A stretch of 64,000 nt of DNA from an uncultured Clostridia bacterium (GCA_937894465.1 CALCRE010000293.1:1-64000), one strand, 5' to 3'. Positions 17,093 to 26,678 are shown, counted from the first letter of the stretch. The notes: generated from the letters alone by a model not told the origin. Program-made: numbers and translations.

Positions 17093-20000
17093 CTAAGTCG
17101 TGCGTAAAACGGGGATCTCGAAAGAAGCATTTTCTTTGAACAAATAGGTATAGTTCCCCTCTTGATCCCTTCCCTTAACGGTTGTACGATTTAAGATCAA
17201 GCGATAACAATTGTTTTCTTGTAAATATGCATCAACGATTTCATAAGACGCATTCCATGGACCTGCAGGTTGAATATGAATTGTTCTGCCAATGATTTCG
17301 GTCAATAAATCAGGTGCTTGATCAAAGATTACATCCACAAAATGATATTCACTGAATTGCTTTTCAAAATCCTTTATACATCCTCTTATGCTCTCGTAAG
17401 GAGAAGACAGAGCAAATTGATATCCTTTTTCTCCATATTCAAGTAAAGTTCCTTTGGATAACAAAGCATAAAGCACTTTACCCTCTTTGGTTCTCAAAAA
17501 GCCCAACCTTCCTTTAAATCGGATCTTGTCATCCACTAAAAATTCCGTATCTTCACAAACACTAGAGCATATATAATCAACGGTCCCACCTGATAACAAA
17601 ACCTTCACACCACCGGCCACATATCCGGGATGGCCTTTCATACTGCCGGGATCCATTACCTTGATACTGACTTCTTCAAGATGAACGATCTCGGGTTGAC
17701 CTTCATATGCCTCATACACCGATGTGAATCGGCTTTTTAAGCCCCTACCCCTTTTGACAGCCAATAAGTAATTCAAGTATTTAGGGTTTCCCGGCTTGTT
17801 TTGTGGCGGCTTTCCTTTGGCTTTGATGATCTCACTAAAAGAACCTAAAAGCCAAGCTTTGAAGGATATCGATTCAATTTTTCCCTTTGTGACACCCCAG
17901 GTGTCTTTTACCTGCCAAATCGCTTCAATATTATTTCCCGGAGAATTACACTGTTCCACATCATACAGATAGCTTAATCCGGAACCCACTCCTTTGTGTC
18001 GATCACGGTTATCTCCATAGGCAATGTCAACTCCTGCCACAGTACCCGGTTTCTTTTCTAACTCCACTCCTTTCATCGTTAAAGGACCTTCACCTCCATG
18101 GAGTGAGAATCGGTGCAATTCGCCTCCGGACACTCGAAAGAAATCCACTATATATGCTTTACCCGGTGAAACCTCAATCATGGACAAAGAGCGATTATAC
18201 ATATCAGCATTATCATAAACATCCGGTGCATCCACATCGATATATTTTACAATACTGTCATCTTCAAATCCTTTCACATAACCCGGGTGATAAGTTGTTT
18301 TTTGACACTGATCATCTACCATGACACAATTATGGCTGAGGGTATGGTTATTCCATTCCAAGCGATTATGAAATCCCGCTTCGCAGTATTCCGGATAACC
18401 TAAATCCGGAGAAATGTTGATTCCTTTATAAAACAGCTCAAAATTTAACTTGTCCCAATGACCGTGGCCTACCGTTCTGCCGTAATAAAAATTAACAAAG
18501 TTGCCGTCTTTCTCAGGCTGTCTTAAAATGCAGTTGCCAAATCCACAGGCATTGTCTGATTTTTCATAAAATTTCATCTCAGAAAGATCGGCTTGTTTTA
18601 GCAACTCCATCATTTTTTCTTTGCCGGTGATTCGGGAGCTTTCAAATTTTCCTTTCTTCGCATCCGGCCACACCATATTGATATATGTCAATATTCGTGG
18701 ATCCTTTGTCAAAAAATATCCATCAACTAACAGCTTTAAGTCCTCAGAACCGGTCAATATTAAACCCGGATTCCCAGTACTCCCGTTATCCCCTATATTC
18801 GGGACATATCTTTCGTCAATTACCCAAGGCATATAACTTTTATACATCATGAGCATTTTGGGATGCCGGTTGATATCATAAGCCGATCCTTTGATTCCAG
18901 GATAAAAAGACAGAATATCGGCTAATCGATAAAGCTGACGTAGCCACAAACAGTTATAACCTAAAGAACATTCATCTCCCATCCCGTCTCGATCCACCTT
19001 GTTCTCAAGTACACCAAATATATTTCCTCCGGTAACATGGACACTAATTTTCATCTTAGGGTGCTTTTCCGAAAAGGAACTCCCGGAGCGAAAGAGAAAG
19101 TCCAACCATTCTTCAGACTCTTCACATCGACCCATACAAACAGCTGCCATTGCCAAAGCAGCTTGGTGCATCCCTTCATTTCCTAAAATTGAGCCGTTTT
19201 TAACACCTGGATACACCTGACGAACAATTCCATCTATAATCGATTCTTCAATTTTTTGTACGTTAACTGTTGCAAAAGGTTGAAAAGCCTCCTCGATCTC
19301 TTTAGGGTACCGGTCTAATACAGGTAAAAACGCATCAGCGGCTTCACATAATCCCTCCGAGAAAAACGTTTCCCAAATGCTTCCAACCACTTTGCCCTGC
19401 AAACGGTGTCCGTCACTATTCCTGTATGGTCGACCGGGACGGCGCATCCAAACATTTAAATCCATGGAAGGATAAATCATTGAGACCCTGTATAACAAAA
19501 TTAAGCCTGTGATTGCATAACGCACATCACCTGTATATACCCATGCATCTGCCAAGTGACGAAGTACAGTATGAATATTCCCTGTTTGATTTTTTTCCCG
19601 CCCGTTTAATCCCAACCATATACCCCAATGATGGTAGTAAGCGGCAAAAGCCCAGCTGTGTCCGTTTTCATCAATATATCCGGTTCCGTCATCCACATAC
19701 TTCTCCGGTCCGTATTGAGGATATATCTCATTGACCAGCAAAGATCGGTCTGCAAGCTCGCTTTCAAAAAAGCCATCTTGATTCAATCCACTGTCGTAAA
19801 ACCTCTTAAAATCATTGCTTGGAAACTTCATTCCGCAATTAGGACATTGAATTTTCCACGTATTGTTTTCCGTCAAGCAGATCCAACCGTATGTACCGTA
19901 TTTGTTTAAAAATTCATCTCCACATTCAGGGCAACCACTAATGGTCTCTCCTGGTACCGCTCCCCGCGGAATAGAATTGCCAGCGACAAAATTCCACCAA

Positions 20001-20137
20001 AATTCATTTCCGTTACATAAATGCTTGTCTGCTTGCTCAACAGTTTTTTTCATATGCCAATTCACACCCGGATCGGAATTGGCATTGCATTGTATTGTCT
20101 TGATCATCTCGGGATTATAGTAATTACCACCTCTCAT
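17093..20137 (-). CDS. Heparinase II/III-like polysaccharide lyase, cytoplasmic
   Basis: 1014 residues; AGGAGG lies 6 bases before ATG 20137. No signal peptide. An unusual N-terminal zinc-ribbon-like region has CPEC (Cys69, Cys72) and CPNC (Cys98, Cys101). Residues 130-470 are helical, as in the alpha/alpha toroid of this lyase class, and about residues 545-640 hold the heparinase II/III-like beta-sandwich core with TVGHGHWDKLNFE (near 557), LGYPEY and NHNTLSH-type histidine segments. Such enzymes cleave uronic-acid polymers by beta-elimination. Convergent to the transporter operon and 29 bases behind the HD-domain gene, with which it may be cotranscribed. The intracellular location implies oligosaccharide substrates. 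The exact PL family cannot be given without a search. Confidence 0.85.
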   Translation of the reverse strand: MRGGNYYNPEMIKTIQCNANSDPGVNWHMKKTVEQADKHLCNGNEFWWNFVAGNSIPRGAVPGETISGCPECGDEFLNKYGTYGWICLTENNTWKIQCPNCGMKFPSNDFKRFYDSGLNQDGFFESELADRSLLVNEIYPQYGPEKYVDDGTGYIDENGHSWAFAAYYHHWGIWLGLNGREKNQTGNIHTVLRHLADAWVYTGDVRYAITGLILLYRVSMIYPSMDLNVWMRRPGRPYRNSDGHRLQGKVVGSIWETFFSEGLCEAADAFLPVLDRYPKEIEEAFQPFATVNVQKIEESIIDGIVRQVYPGVKNGSILGNEGMHQAALAMAAVCMGRCEESEEWLDFLFRSGSSFSEKHPKMKISVHVTGGNIFGVLENKVDRDGMGDECSLGYNCLWLRQLYRLADILSFYPGIKGSAYDINRHPKMLMMYKSYMPWVIDERYVPNIGDNGSTGNPGLILTGSEDLKLLVDGYFLTKDPRILTYINMVWPDAKKGKFESSRITGKEKMMELLKQADLSEMKFYEKSDNACGFGNCILRQPEKDGNFVNFYYGRTVGHGHWDKLNFELFYKGINISPDLGYPEYCEAGFHNRLEWNNHTLSHNCVMVDDQCQKTTYHPGYVKGFEDDSIVKYIDVDAPDVYDNADMYNRSLSMIEVSPGKAYIVDFFRVSGGELHRFSLHGGEGPLTMKGVELEKKPGTVAGVDIAYGDNRDRHKGVGSGLSYLYDVEQCNSPGNNIEAIWQVKDTWGVTKGKIESISFKAWLLGSFSEIIKAKGKPPQNKPGNPKYLNYLLAVKRGRGLKSRFTSVYEAYEGQPEIVHLEEVSIKVMDPGSMKGHPGYVAGGVKVLLSGGTVDYICSSVCEDTEFLVDDKIRFKGRLGFLRTKEGKVLYALLSKGTLLEYGEKGYQFALSSPYESIRGCIKDFEKQFSEYHFVDVIFDQAPDLLTEIIGRTIHIQPAGPWNASYEIVDAYLQENNCYRLILNRTTVKGRDQEGNYTYLFKENASFEIPVLRTT

Positions 20138-20166
20138 ACGTACCTCCTAAATATCAAAAAAGAGCC

Positions 20167-20736
20167 TTACAAAGACCCTTTTAATCCGATTTCCTCAGCT
20201 ACTGTTTTCATACCTTCGATGGTTTCATTTATTACATCATCCAGTTGCATATTCAACATTGCAGCACCTTCTTCAATAATATTGCGATCCACCCCTTGCG
20301 CAAAGCTTTTTTGTTTGAATTTCTTTTTTACCGAACTGACTGATAGATCTAAAATACTTTTACTCGGCCTCATCAAACAGGTGGCATTGATCAATCCCGT
20401 CAATTCATCAATAGTATATAAAACCTTCTCCATGTATTGCACCGGTTCAGTGTCCGAGCAGATCTTCCATCCATGACTCACGACAGCATGGATATACTCT
20501 TCCGGCCAATTCTCTTGTCTTAAAATTTTTTCTGTCATTTGGCAATGTTGATCCGGATACAACTCATAATCCAAGTCATGAATCAAACCGATCACTCCCC
20601 ATTTTTGCTCATCTTCTTCTTTAAGTTTTGCAAAATGCTTCATAACAGATTCTACCGCTAAAGCATGATTGATTAATGCTTCATTTTTATTATATTTTTT
20701 TAACAATGCCATTCCTTGTTCTCTGCTTGGGTTCAT
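20167..20736 (-). CDS. HD-domain (HDIG-type) predicted hydrolase
   Basis: 189 residues. Motifs of a single HD domain: NHALAVE (His24), LIHDLDYELYP (His53-Asp54), VSHGW and ELTGLINA. These match the HDIG-type group of small predicted phosphohydrolases with a metal-bound HD site. No partner domain is present, so the nucleotide substrate is unknown. It is 29 bases upstream of the heparinase-like gene on the same strand and may share its transcript, though a metabolic link is not obvious. Confidence 0.85.
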   Translation of the reverse strand: MNPSREQGMALLKKYNKNEALINHALAVESVMKHFAKLKEEDEQKWGVIGLIHDLDYELYPDQHCQMTEKILRQENWPEEYIHAVVSHGWKICSDTEPVQYMEKVLYTIDELTGLINATCLMRPSKSILDLSVSSVKKKFKQKSFAQGVDRNIIEEGAAMLNMQLDDVINETIEGMKTVAEEIGLKGSL

Positions 20737-20918
20737 TTTTATTTGATCAACCTCTTTTCCATTTTAAATGTTTTTATTTCTTTACAGCTATTTTAGCATA
20801 AAATCAACCTAATCCATCCATAAATTTTAAAAATTACATCTGTTAAAAACGACTTTTTTGAAGATACTATGAATGTGCGTACAACGAATTCTTTTGATAG
20901 AAGAGAAGGAGGAAAACT

Positions 20919-21101
20919 GTGGCTAAAAGAAAAAGTGTTATGTCAGATGCTTTGAAAGCAGAATTTGCTCGAGAGCTGGGTGTATATGACACTGTAAAAA
21001 GAGAAGGTTGGGGAAGCGTCTCGTCCAAGAATTGCGGTAACTTAGTCAAAATGGCAATAGAGAAAGCAAATAGGGGACCGGGTGATAACCAACTAAAGTA
21101 A
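20919..21101 (+). CDS. sspF: Small acid-soluble spore protein, SspF type
   Basis: 60 residues from GTG 20919 with a strong AAGGAGG. The start MAKRKSVMSDALKAEFARELG, then YDTVKREGWG, then NCGNLVKMAIEKA, closely parallels the B. subtilis SspF pattern of alpha/beta-type spore proteins that coat and protect spore DNA. A GATACTA box at 20863-20869 resembles a forespore sigma-G -10 element (CATACTA), but the -35 match is poor. A bidirectional terminator follows. It shows that the organism can form endospores. Confidence 0.9.
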   Translation: MAKRKSVMSDALKAEFARELGVYDTVKREGWGSVSSKNCGNLVKMAIEKANRGPGDNQLK

Positions 21102-21120
21102 CAGATGGTATGCATTTCTT

Positions 21121-21146
21121 AAAAGACGGGCAATAGTCCGTCTTTT
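21121..21146. terminator. Bidirectional terminator between sspF and the exporter genes
   Basis: A 9-bp stem AAAAGACGG / CCGTCTTTT with an 8-base loop between convergent genes. It overlaps the last codon of the exporter subunit on the minus strand. Confidence 0.8.
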
Positions 21147-21588
21147 ATCTTTCTAATTTTCTGATAATCGTATTGAATAAAGTGTATATGCTAGCTGCAA
21201 TGATCACAGCAGCTGCAATAGCCGTGGCAATCAATAATGTTTCAGTTCCTTTAAAAATAGCTTGATTATAGTCTCCTTGTAAAAGAGATATCATGGTGAA
21301 ATACATTCCTGCGCCGGGAACCAAAGGAATGATTCCCGGTAAAAGCGTGATGGTAATAGGCATTTTTTTAACTCTAGCCAACAATTGACTGGAGAAACTT
21401 GTAGCCAAAGCACCCATAAAGGTGGCACCGACAGCCGATCCATAAACAGAAAATACGAGGAAATAGACCACCCAAGCCAACATGCCGCAACAACCGGCAT
21501 AAGGTATAGCTCGTTTGGGACATCGGAACAAAATACTAAAGCACATCGTCGCAATAAACGCATATATCGCATTCAATAACAAATTCAT
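21145..21588 (-). CDS. Threonine/serine exporter small subunit, YjjB/ThrE_2-like
   Basis: 147 residues with about five membrane segments. Conserved features are the GSAVGATFMGAL stretch and the LLPGIIPLVPGAGMYF motif of the ThrE C-terminal half. ThrE-type exporters are split into two proteins in many Firmicutes; this small part pairs with the larger YjjP-like gene directly upstream, whose stop it overlaps by 4 bases, implying coupled translation. Export of threonine/serine, or in some family members of other small acids, is the family expectation. Confidence 0.88.
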   Translation of the reverse strand: MNLLLNAIYAFIATMCFSILFRCPKRAIPYAGCCGMLAWVVYFLVFSVYGSAVGATFMGALATSFSSQLLARVKKMPITITLLPGIIPLVPGAGMYFTMISLLQGDYNQAIFKGTETLLIATAIAAAVIIAASIYTLFNTIIRKLER

Positions 21589-22352
21589 AGAAAACCACCT
21601 GAAATCACATCAAACAAAGTAAATATAATGGCAACACCGGATGATACTGCAACAATCGTAATGATGGCATCTACGGTTTTTACAGTACCACTGATATAGT
21701 CTTGGTGAAATATATCGAGAATAGCATTGGTAATAGCTATACCGGGAACCAAAATCATAATGGAGCCAATAATAATTTCATTGAAATCTCCGGTCTTTAA
21801 TAATGATTCAAGACCAATGGCAACTCCGGATATGAGCATTCCTCCTACCAAGTCATTGATGAATCCGGTAACATTAATCTTTTGAAGCAAAATCAATATC
21901 AATCTTGTGACGGCGCCGGTGATAAAAGCTAATAAAGCACTTGTCAATTGTCCTTTAAACATCAAGCAAAAAAATGCTGAAGAAACACCGGAAAAGAAAA
22001 CAAGCCATAAAAGAGGATAGCTGTGTATGGAATTGATTTCATCCAACAGTTTTTCAGCTGATCGAATATCAGACAAGCCCACAGCCACATCCCTGGACAG
22101 TTGATTAATCCGTTCAATTTTTGTAAGGTTTATTTCCCTTTTCCTTACTCGTTGAATTAATGTGACAACCTCCTCTTGGTAGATGATGGTTGCTTCCATT
22201 ACAGTGACCGTAACAGTGCATTCAATGCGTGTAGCACCGAAACTTCTGCATATTCGGGCAATGGTGTCTTCAACGCGATAAACCTCTGCGCCACTTTCCA
22301 GCATAATTTTTCCCGCATACATTGCAAGATCCAAGATGTCTTTTGCTTTCAT
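21585..22352 (-). CDS. Threonine/serine exporter large subunit, YjjP/ThrE-like (DUF1212)
   Basis: 255 residues. It opens with the family signature ILDLAMYAGKIMLESGAEVYRVEDT and IARICRSFG, has a soluble N-terminal region of about 110 residues and then about five membrane segments including GGMLISG and LVPGIAITNAILD. With the overlapping downstream YjjB-like gene it makes a complete ThrE-type transporter. The two genes form a small operon between sspF and rubrerythrin. Confidence 0.9.
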   Translation of the reverse strand: MKAKDILDLAMYAGKIMLESGAEVYRVEDTIARICRSFGATRIECTVTVTVMEATIIYQEEVVTLIQRVRKREINLTKIERINQLSRDVAVGLSDIRSAEKLLDEINSIHSYPLLWLVFFSGVSSAFFCLMFKGQLTSALLAFITGAVTRLILILLQKINVTGFINDLVGGMLISGVAIGLESLLKTGDFNEIIIGSIMILVPGIAITNAILDIFHQDYISGTVKTVDAIITIVAVSSGVAIIFTLFDVISGGFL

Positions 22353-22392
22353 ATATCACACCTTAACAATCCATCGTTATAGCCAATATCAA

Positions 22393-22419
22393 AGATCCCC
22401 GTTTTTCTAACGGGGATCT
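22393..22419 (-). terminator. Terminator-like hairpin downstream of rubrerythrin
   Basis: AGATCCCCGTT pairs perfectly with AACGGGGATCT (11 bp, 5-base loop). An outer AATATC / GATATT pair extends it. It lies 26 bases after the rubrerythrin stop and before the exporter start. Confidence 0.8.
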
Positions 22420-22445
22420 GATATTCCAAATAACCCAACCTTAAC

Positions 22446-22982
22446 TTAGTAATTTTTGCACAATACTTCAAAATGAGCTTGAGGATGATCACAAACCGGG
22501 CAAACGCTCGGAGCGGTATCCCCTTCATGGATATGTCCGCAGTTACGGCATTTCCAATAAACCTTACCATCTTTCTTAAAGACAGTACCGTCTTGAATGT
22601 TTTTAAGCAAAGCATTATATCGTTCTTCATGTTCTTTTTCTATGGTTGCAACACCTTCAAACAACTTGGCAATGTCCTCAAATCCTTCTTCGTAGGCTTC
22701 TTCGGCCATGCGCTTGTACATTTCCACCCATTCGTAGTTTTCGCCGGATGCGGCATCCATTAAATTCTCTATGGTATCACCAATGCCGTGAAACTTTTTA
22801 AACCAAATCTTGGCATGTTCTTTTTCATTTTCAGCTGTTTCTAAAAACAAGGCGGCAATCTGTTCGTATCCGGCTTTTTTAGCCGCCGAAGCATAATAGG
22901 TGTATTTATTGCGAGCTTGAGATTCTCCTGCAAATGCTTCCATTAAATTTCTTTCGGTTTTCGTACCTTTCAAATCCTTCAC
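22446..22982 (-). CDS. rbr: Rubrerythrin
   Basis: 178 residues from GTG 22982 with AGGAGG 10 bases upstream. Residues 1-140 are a ferritin-like four-helix bundle with the di-iron ligands of rubrerythrin ([34 protein letters not shown]). Residues 145-178 form a rubredoxin-like iron site ([10 protein letters not shown] and [11 protein letters not shown]). The enzyme reduces hydrogen peroxide in anaerobes with electrons from NAD(P)H-linked carriers. A clear promoter precedes it and a hairpin terminator follows, so it is monocistronic. Confidence 0.97.
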   Translation of the reverse strand: MKDLKGTKTERNLMEAFAGESQARNKYTYYASAAKKAGYEQIAALFLETAENEKEHAKIWFKKFHGIGDTIENLMDAASGENYEWVEMYKRMAEEAYEEGFEDIAKLFEGVATIEKEHEERYNALLKNIQDGTVFKKDGKVYWKCRNCGHIHEGDTAPSVCPVCDHPQAHFEVLCKNY

Positions 22983-23028
22983 TGTGATTTATCCTCCTTT
23001 TTTTAATATAAAAATAATCCGTATATTA

Positions 23029-23057
23029 ATTATATACAATTATCAAAATTTAGTAAA
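23029..23057 (-). promoter_or_regulatory. Predicted promoter of rubrerythrin
   Basis: On the minus strand TTTACT (23057-23052), a 17-base spacer and a perfect TATAAT (23034-23029), about 47 bases before the GTG start. I saw no PerR-box palindrome overlapping it. Confidence 0.55.
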
Positions 23058-23160
23058 CATATATTACATGCTTGTTTGTGTTCTTTACACCTATATAAAT
23101 TTGTAAAAAGGATATACTGATTATACAAACATAAACTTTTATGACAGGACGGGCAAAACG

Positions 23161-24693
23161 ATGAACCAATCTTTTTCATATTGGATGGAGACTTCAACAC
23201 CTCCCGAATTTCCGGCTTATCAAGGGGATCAATCTTGCGATGTGGCAGTGATCGGAGGAGGTTTGACAGGGATCACAACGGCGACATTGCTTGCACAAAA
23301 AGGACTGCGTACTGTAGTTCTAGAAGCAAACAAAGTCGGGAGCGGAACAACTTCAAAAACCACTGCGAAGATTACCATACAACACAGTTTAAAGTATCAA
23401 CAATATATACGGGGTATTGGTACCGAAAACACCGCGATGTATGCAAAGGCGAATTTAATCGGTTTTGAACTTATTCAACAATTAATTAAAGAAAACAATA
23501 TCGATTGTGATTATACAACGGATACTGCATATGTTTATACACTGGAAGAAAAGCATCTCAATAAACTTGAGAACGAGAAAAAAGCATATGATAAACTTAA
23601 GCTGGAGTCTTACTTGGCGGATCAATGTAAATTGCCTTTCCCCATTTCCGGAGCTTTTGCGGTACCCAAACAAGCCTATTTTCATCCCTTGAAGTACCTA
23701 TATGCTCTGACTGAAGTATTGAGGAAAAGCAAGGGAGAGATCTATGAGCATTCCCATGTAAAAACAGTGGATAAAGAATCCGGCGTAGTTCATGTCAACG
23801 GGGGAACACTCCATGCCAAACACATTATATTAGCCACCAATTATCCGTTTTTAGACATGCCGGGTTACTATTTCATTCGTATTTTTCAGATGAGGTCTTA
23901 TTTGACCCAAACTCAAACGCCTGACTACGCACTTCAAGGGATGTACATCAATGTAGGAAACCCTGTTCATACCATGAGATCTCACGGAGATGCCACCGGT
24001 AATCATTTGCTATTAGGAGGATACAATCATAAAACCGGACATCAAAAAAACGAAAAACCGATTTATGAAAAAATAGACCTGGTCAAGCAAAACTATTTCC
24101 CTTTTATAAAAAATCCGACAAACCGATATTGGTCCACACAAGACAGTGTGACATTGGATCATCTCCCTTACATCGGTCGCCTATCCGCCCAAACTCCTAA
24201 TGTTTTTATCGCTACAGGATACGATAAATGGGGTATGACCAATTCGGCTGCAGCCGCTTTAATCCTCGCACACGAAATCACTACGGAAAAACATCCGATT
24301 ATGGAAACCAAAGGTCTGTTTTCACCGGCGAGGTTCACACCGGGTGCTGCTGCAAAAGAATTTTTGTTTCTAGGTGCGGATGCCGTAAAAGAATATACCC
24401 TCACCGGTTTGACCATCCCCAAGGGAGATATTGACAAAATCAGAAAAGGTGAAGGTAAAGTGATTCGATCCGATGGTCAAATAATTGCGGTTTATCGAGA
24501 TGAAAACGGGGATTTATCTGCATTTGACGCTCATTGTACCCACAGAATGTGCCCTTTGACTTTCAATAAAACAGAAAAATCCTGGGATTGCCCTTGTCAC
24601 GGATCTCGATTTGATGTCAATGGAGACGTAATCAGCGGTCCGGCAGTGGAACCTTTGAAAAAATACACAATTAAATCGCAAGATGATGTATAA
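23161..24693 (+). CDS. FAD-dependent oxidoreductase with C-terminal Rieske [2Fe-2S] domain
   Basis: 510 residues. The N-terminus has the FAD-binding dinucleotide fold VIGGGLTGITTA (about residues 30-41) followed by VLEANKVGSGTTSKTTAK, as in the DAO superfamily. A second FAD contact is near YIGRLSAQTPNVFIATGYDKWGM. From about residue 425 a Rieske domain follows, with CTHRMC (near 459) and CPCHGSRFD (near 479) giving the two Cys-His cluster-ligand pairs. The layout matches the YhfW group of Bacillus. The substrate is unknown; an amine or amino acid, with electrons leaving through the Fe-S centre, is the family-level guess. It stands alone before a strong terminator. Confidence 0.92.
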   Translation: MNQSFSYWMETSTPPEFPAYQGDQSCDVAVIGGGLTGITTATLLAQKGLRTVVLEANKVGSGTTSKTTAKITIQHSLKYQQYIRGIGTENTAMYAKANLIGFELIQQLIKENNIDCDYTTDTAYVYTLEEKHLNKLENEKKAYDKLKLESYLADQCKLPFPISGAFAVPKQAYFHPLKYLYALTEVLRKSKGEIYEHSHVKTVDKESGVVHVNGGTLHAKHIILATNYPFLDMPGYYFIRIFQMRSYLTQTQTPDYALQGMYINVGNPVHTMRSHGDATGNHLLLGGYNHKTGHQKNEKPIYEKIDLVKQNYFPFIKNPTNRYWSTQDSVTLDHLPYIGRLSAQTPNVFIATGYDKWGMTNSAAAALILAHEITTEKHPIMETKGLFSPARFTPGAAAKEFLFLGADAVKEYTLTGLTIPKGDIDKIRKGEGKVIRSDGQIIAVYRDENGDLSAFDAHCTHRMCPLTFNKTEKSWDCPCHGSRFDVNGDVISGPAVEPLKKYTIKSQDDV

Positions 24694-24697
24694 AGCT

Positions 24698-24732
24698 AAA
24701 CTGCTCTTTCCTTATTAAAGAAAGAGCAGTTT
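24698..24732 (+). terminator. Rho-independent terminator of the Rieske oxidoreductase
   Basis: A 13-bp perfect stem AAACTGCTCTTTC / GAAAGAGCAGTTT with a 9-base loop and a T-run right after it, 5 bases beyond the stop codon. Confidence 0.92.
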
Positions 24733-24769
24733 TTCTTACATATATCTCGAGCTAAATGAAATGCTGTAC

Positions 24770-26374
24770 TTACGACGCTGATTGTGTTTCCCGTTCAATT
24801 CCTTTTTGAATGATCTTATCCAATTTACTGTACCAACTTGGGCTTAATGTTTCCACTTGGACATTGTCACCCTGTTTGAAAATTCTTTTTGCAGTAACAT
24901 AATAACCGGTCATACCATTTTGTTTTACAACAACTTGCCCGGGTTGAAGCGTGTTCACTTTTTCTTCAACCACATTGAAAGGATATTCTTTTTCCACCTT
25001 TGTCTCAACGGTAATGGTTCGTCCCGGATGTTCATTGGTTCCGCGGAATACTATTTCCACAGCTTTATCCTTGATAATCGCTTCAACTTTTATAGGGTAA
25101 GTTGTGTTGTTACGGAATTTAAAATCCACAGCACCCCATGCTACCGTGGCATCTGTTCCTAAATCCACATAACTTACTGTAAACTGATGATTCAACCGCT
25201 CCACGATTTCCATCCCGGCATATAAAGCCACATTGTATAACAAGGAAGAAACCTGGCAAATACCTCCGCCGTAGTCATCTTCAATCCGTCCGCTGATATA
25301 AACGTGAGCAGCTTTAAATCCTCTTGCAGCCGACCTTTCTCCTACCACATCATTAAAAGAAAAAACATCTCCGGGGGCTAAGACCTTTCCATTAATGTTT
25401 TGCGCAACCAAACGAATATTGTGTCCCCTGTTAATGGTGTTTTGATCATATTCGCTATATACCGTCAATCTGCGATCCAACACATCTTTATAGATCTTAG
25501 ATTGGATATCTTGACTTTTTACATCCGGAATCACATTTTGAATACTTAAGGGGATGATGATGTTTTCTTTCATGCCCATTTCCTTAACCGATTGTTCCAG
25601 GATCGCTTTATCTACGGTCTTTCCCGGTTTTTCAGGAACAATAAGCACCTCATTGTTTTCCACTTTAAATGTTGCAGGTTCCTCTTTTACATAAACAGAG
25701 GAGAAAATTGTAGCGGCATCAATGTTTTTTCTTGGATATACGGATATTTCCGCTTTATACTCGGCACTTTCCAGCTTATCCAACGAATCATAAATTTGAT
25801 CAGCCAATTTAGTGCGATTTAACTCTTTTCCATCGGTTCCTGCTTTTAAAATGATTTCAGTATCGGTAATATCATATGAATTATCAATCCGTTCCACGAA
25901 AATGTCATCATAGATTTGAGTTATGATTTGCTCTACAGCCAGCTCATCGTAAGTGGCTCGGGTATAAAATTTCTTTTGATTCAAATAAGCCGATATGATT
26001 TCAAACACTCTGTCCTTTTTCGTACCCGTTCGGCCGATACTCCATACTTGATCTACCGTTTCGTCTATGTTCACCGAAATCCCCACATCAGTATATTTGA
26101 TCACACGAATTTGGTCATTGTATTTCACTGTAATGGTTTTTTGTTCAAGAACTTCTTTTTCATTTTTGATCAACAGTTGTCTTAATTCATCCTTTGACAT
26201 ACCGCTGACATCTATCTCATTGACCGTGATTCCCTTATAAATGACTTCAAGTTCTAAAAGATTCCCGAATAGAACTACCGCATAAGACGATGCACCGATC
26301 AGCAATACCGCTAGAAAAACCAGTATAATATTTATTGAGGAAACTCCCCTTTTATCAAAAATTAAATTAAACAA
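24770..26374 (-). CDS. VanW-family exported protein with G5-like C-terminal domain
   Basis: 534 residues if started at TTG 26374, which has GGAG 8 bases upstream; the frame extends to 26428 but without a usable site. One N-terminal membrane anchor (INIILVFLAVLLIGASSY) is followed by repeated peptidoglycan-binding-like regions (VNEIDVSGMSKDEL; VYVKEEPATFKV). The VanW core has NRGHNIRLVAQNINGKVL, SFNDVVGERS and YGGGICQVSSLLYN, then VETKVEKEYPF...VQVETLSP, which resembles a G5 domain. Such proteins are found in Clostridia at the wall; their biochemical role is unknown despite the vancomycin-linked name. It is divergent from yaaL-bofA. Confidence 0.9.
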   Translation of the reverse strand: MFNLIFDKRGVSSINIILVFLAVLLIGASSYAVVLFGNLLELEVIYKGITVNEIDVSGMSKDELRQLLIKNEKEVLEQKTITVKYNDQIRVIKYTDVGISVNIDETVDQVWSIGRTGTKKDRVFEIISAYLNQKKFYTRATYDELAVEQIITQIYDDIFVERIDNSYDITDTEIILKAGTDGKELNRTKLADQIYDSLDKLESAEYKAEISVYPRKNIDAATIFSSVYVKEEPATFKVENNEVLIVPEKPGKTVDKAILEQSVKEMGMKENIIIPLSIQNVIPDVKSQDIQSKIYKDVLDRRLTVYSEYDQNTINRGHNIRLVAQNINGKVLAPGDVFSFNDVVGERSAARGFKAAHVYISGRIEDDYGGGICQVSSLLYNVALYAGMEIVERLNHQFTVSYVDLGTDATVAWGAVDFKFRNNTTYPIKVEAIIKDKAVEIVFRGTNEHPGRTITVETKVEKEYPFNVVEEKVNTLQPGQVVVKQNGMTGYYVTAKRIFKQGDNVQVETLSPSWYSKLDKIIQKGIERETQSAS

Positions 26375-26678
26375 AAGCAACACTCCATTTTTACAAGTAT
26401 CTATACTTATATTATTACAAGTAAGCAACCGAAAAACAATAATTAATAATTATATTATTTGGCTTATTTAACCTTTATCACAAAACAAAGGTCAGCCTTT
26501 TTTCCCCCCACTTTTTGAATCCGGCCCCTTCTTTGATTCCTTCGATTATATCACACAAATATCGAATAAACTATATCACTTTTAAATTTTTTCAAGAAAA
26601 ACTGAGCAATTGGAATATTCCGGTACCCATTGCACATAATCATTCATATGATGTTATTGTTAAAGGAGGCAATTTGTC
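26375..26678. other. Intergenic region with divergent promoters
   Basis: 304 bases with no credible gene. For the VanW gene there is a TATAAT at 26550-26545 on the minus strand with only a weak -35 (TAGTTT), which would give a leader of about 150 bases containing a short ACCTTT/AAAGGT stem. A sigma-E-like promoter for yaaL-bofA lies at 26614-26642 on the plus strand. Confidence 0.5.
26614..26642 (+). promoter_or_regulatory. Possible sigma-E (mother-cell) promoter of yaaL-bofA
   Basis: AATATT at 26614-26619 and CATAATCA at 26635-26642 with a 15-base spacer compare well with the sigma-E consensus (ATATT, 14-15 bases, CATACAAT). B. subtilis bofA is sigma-E dependent (established), so the location fits. 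The -10 match is partial. Confidence 0.35.
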
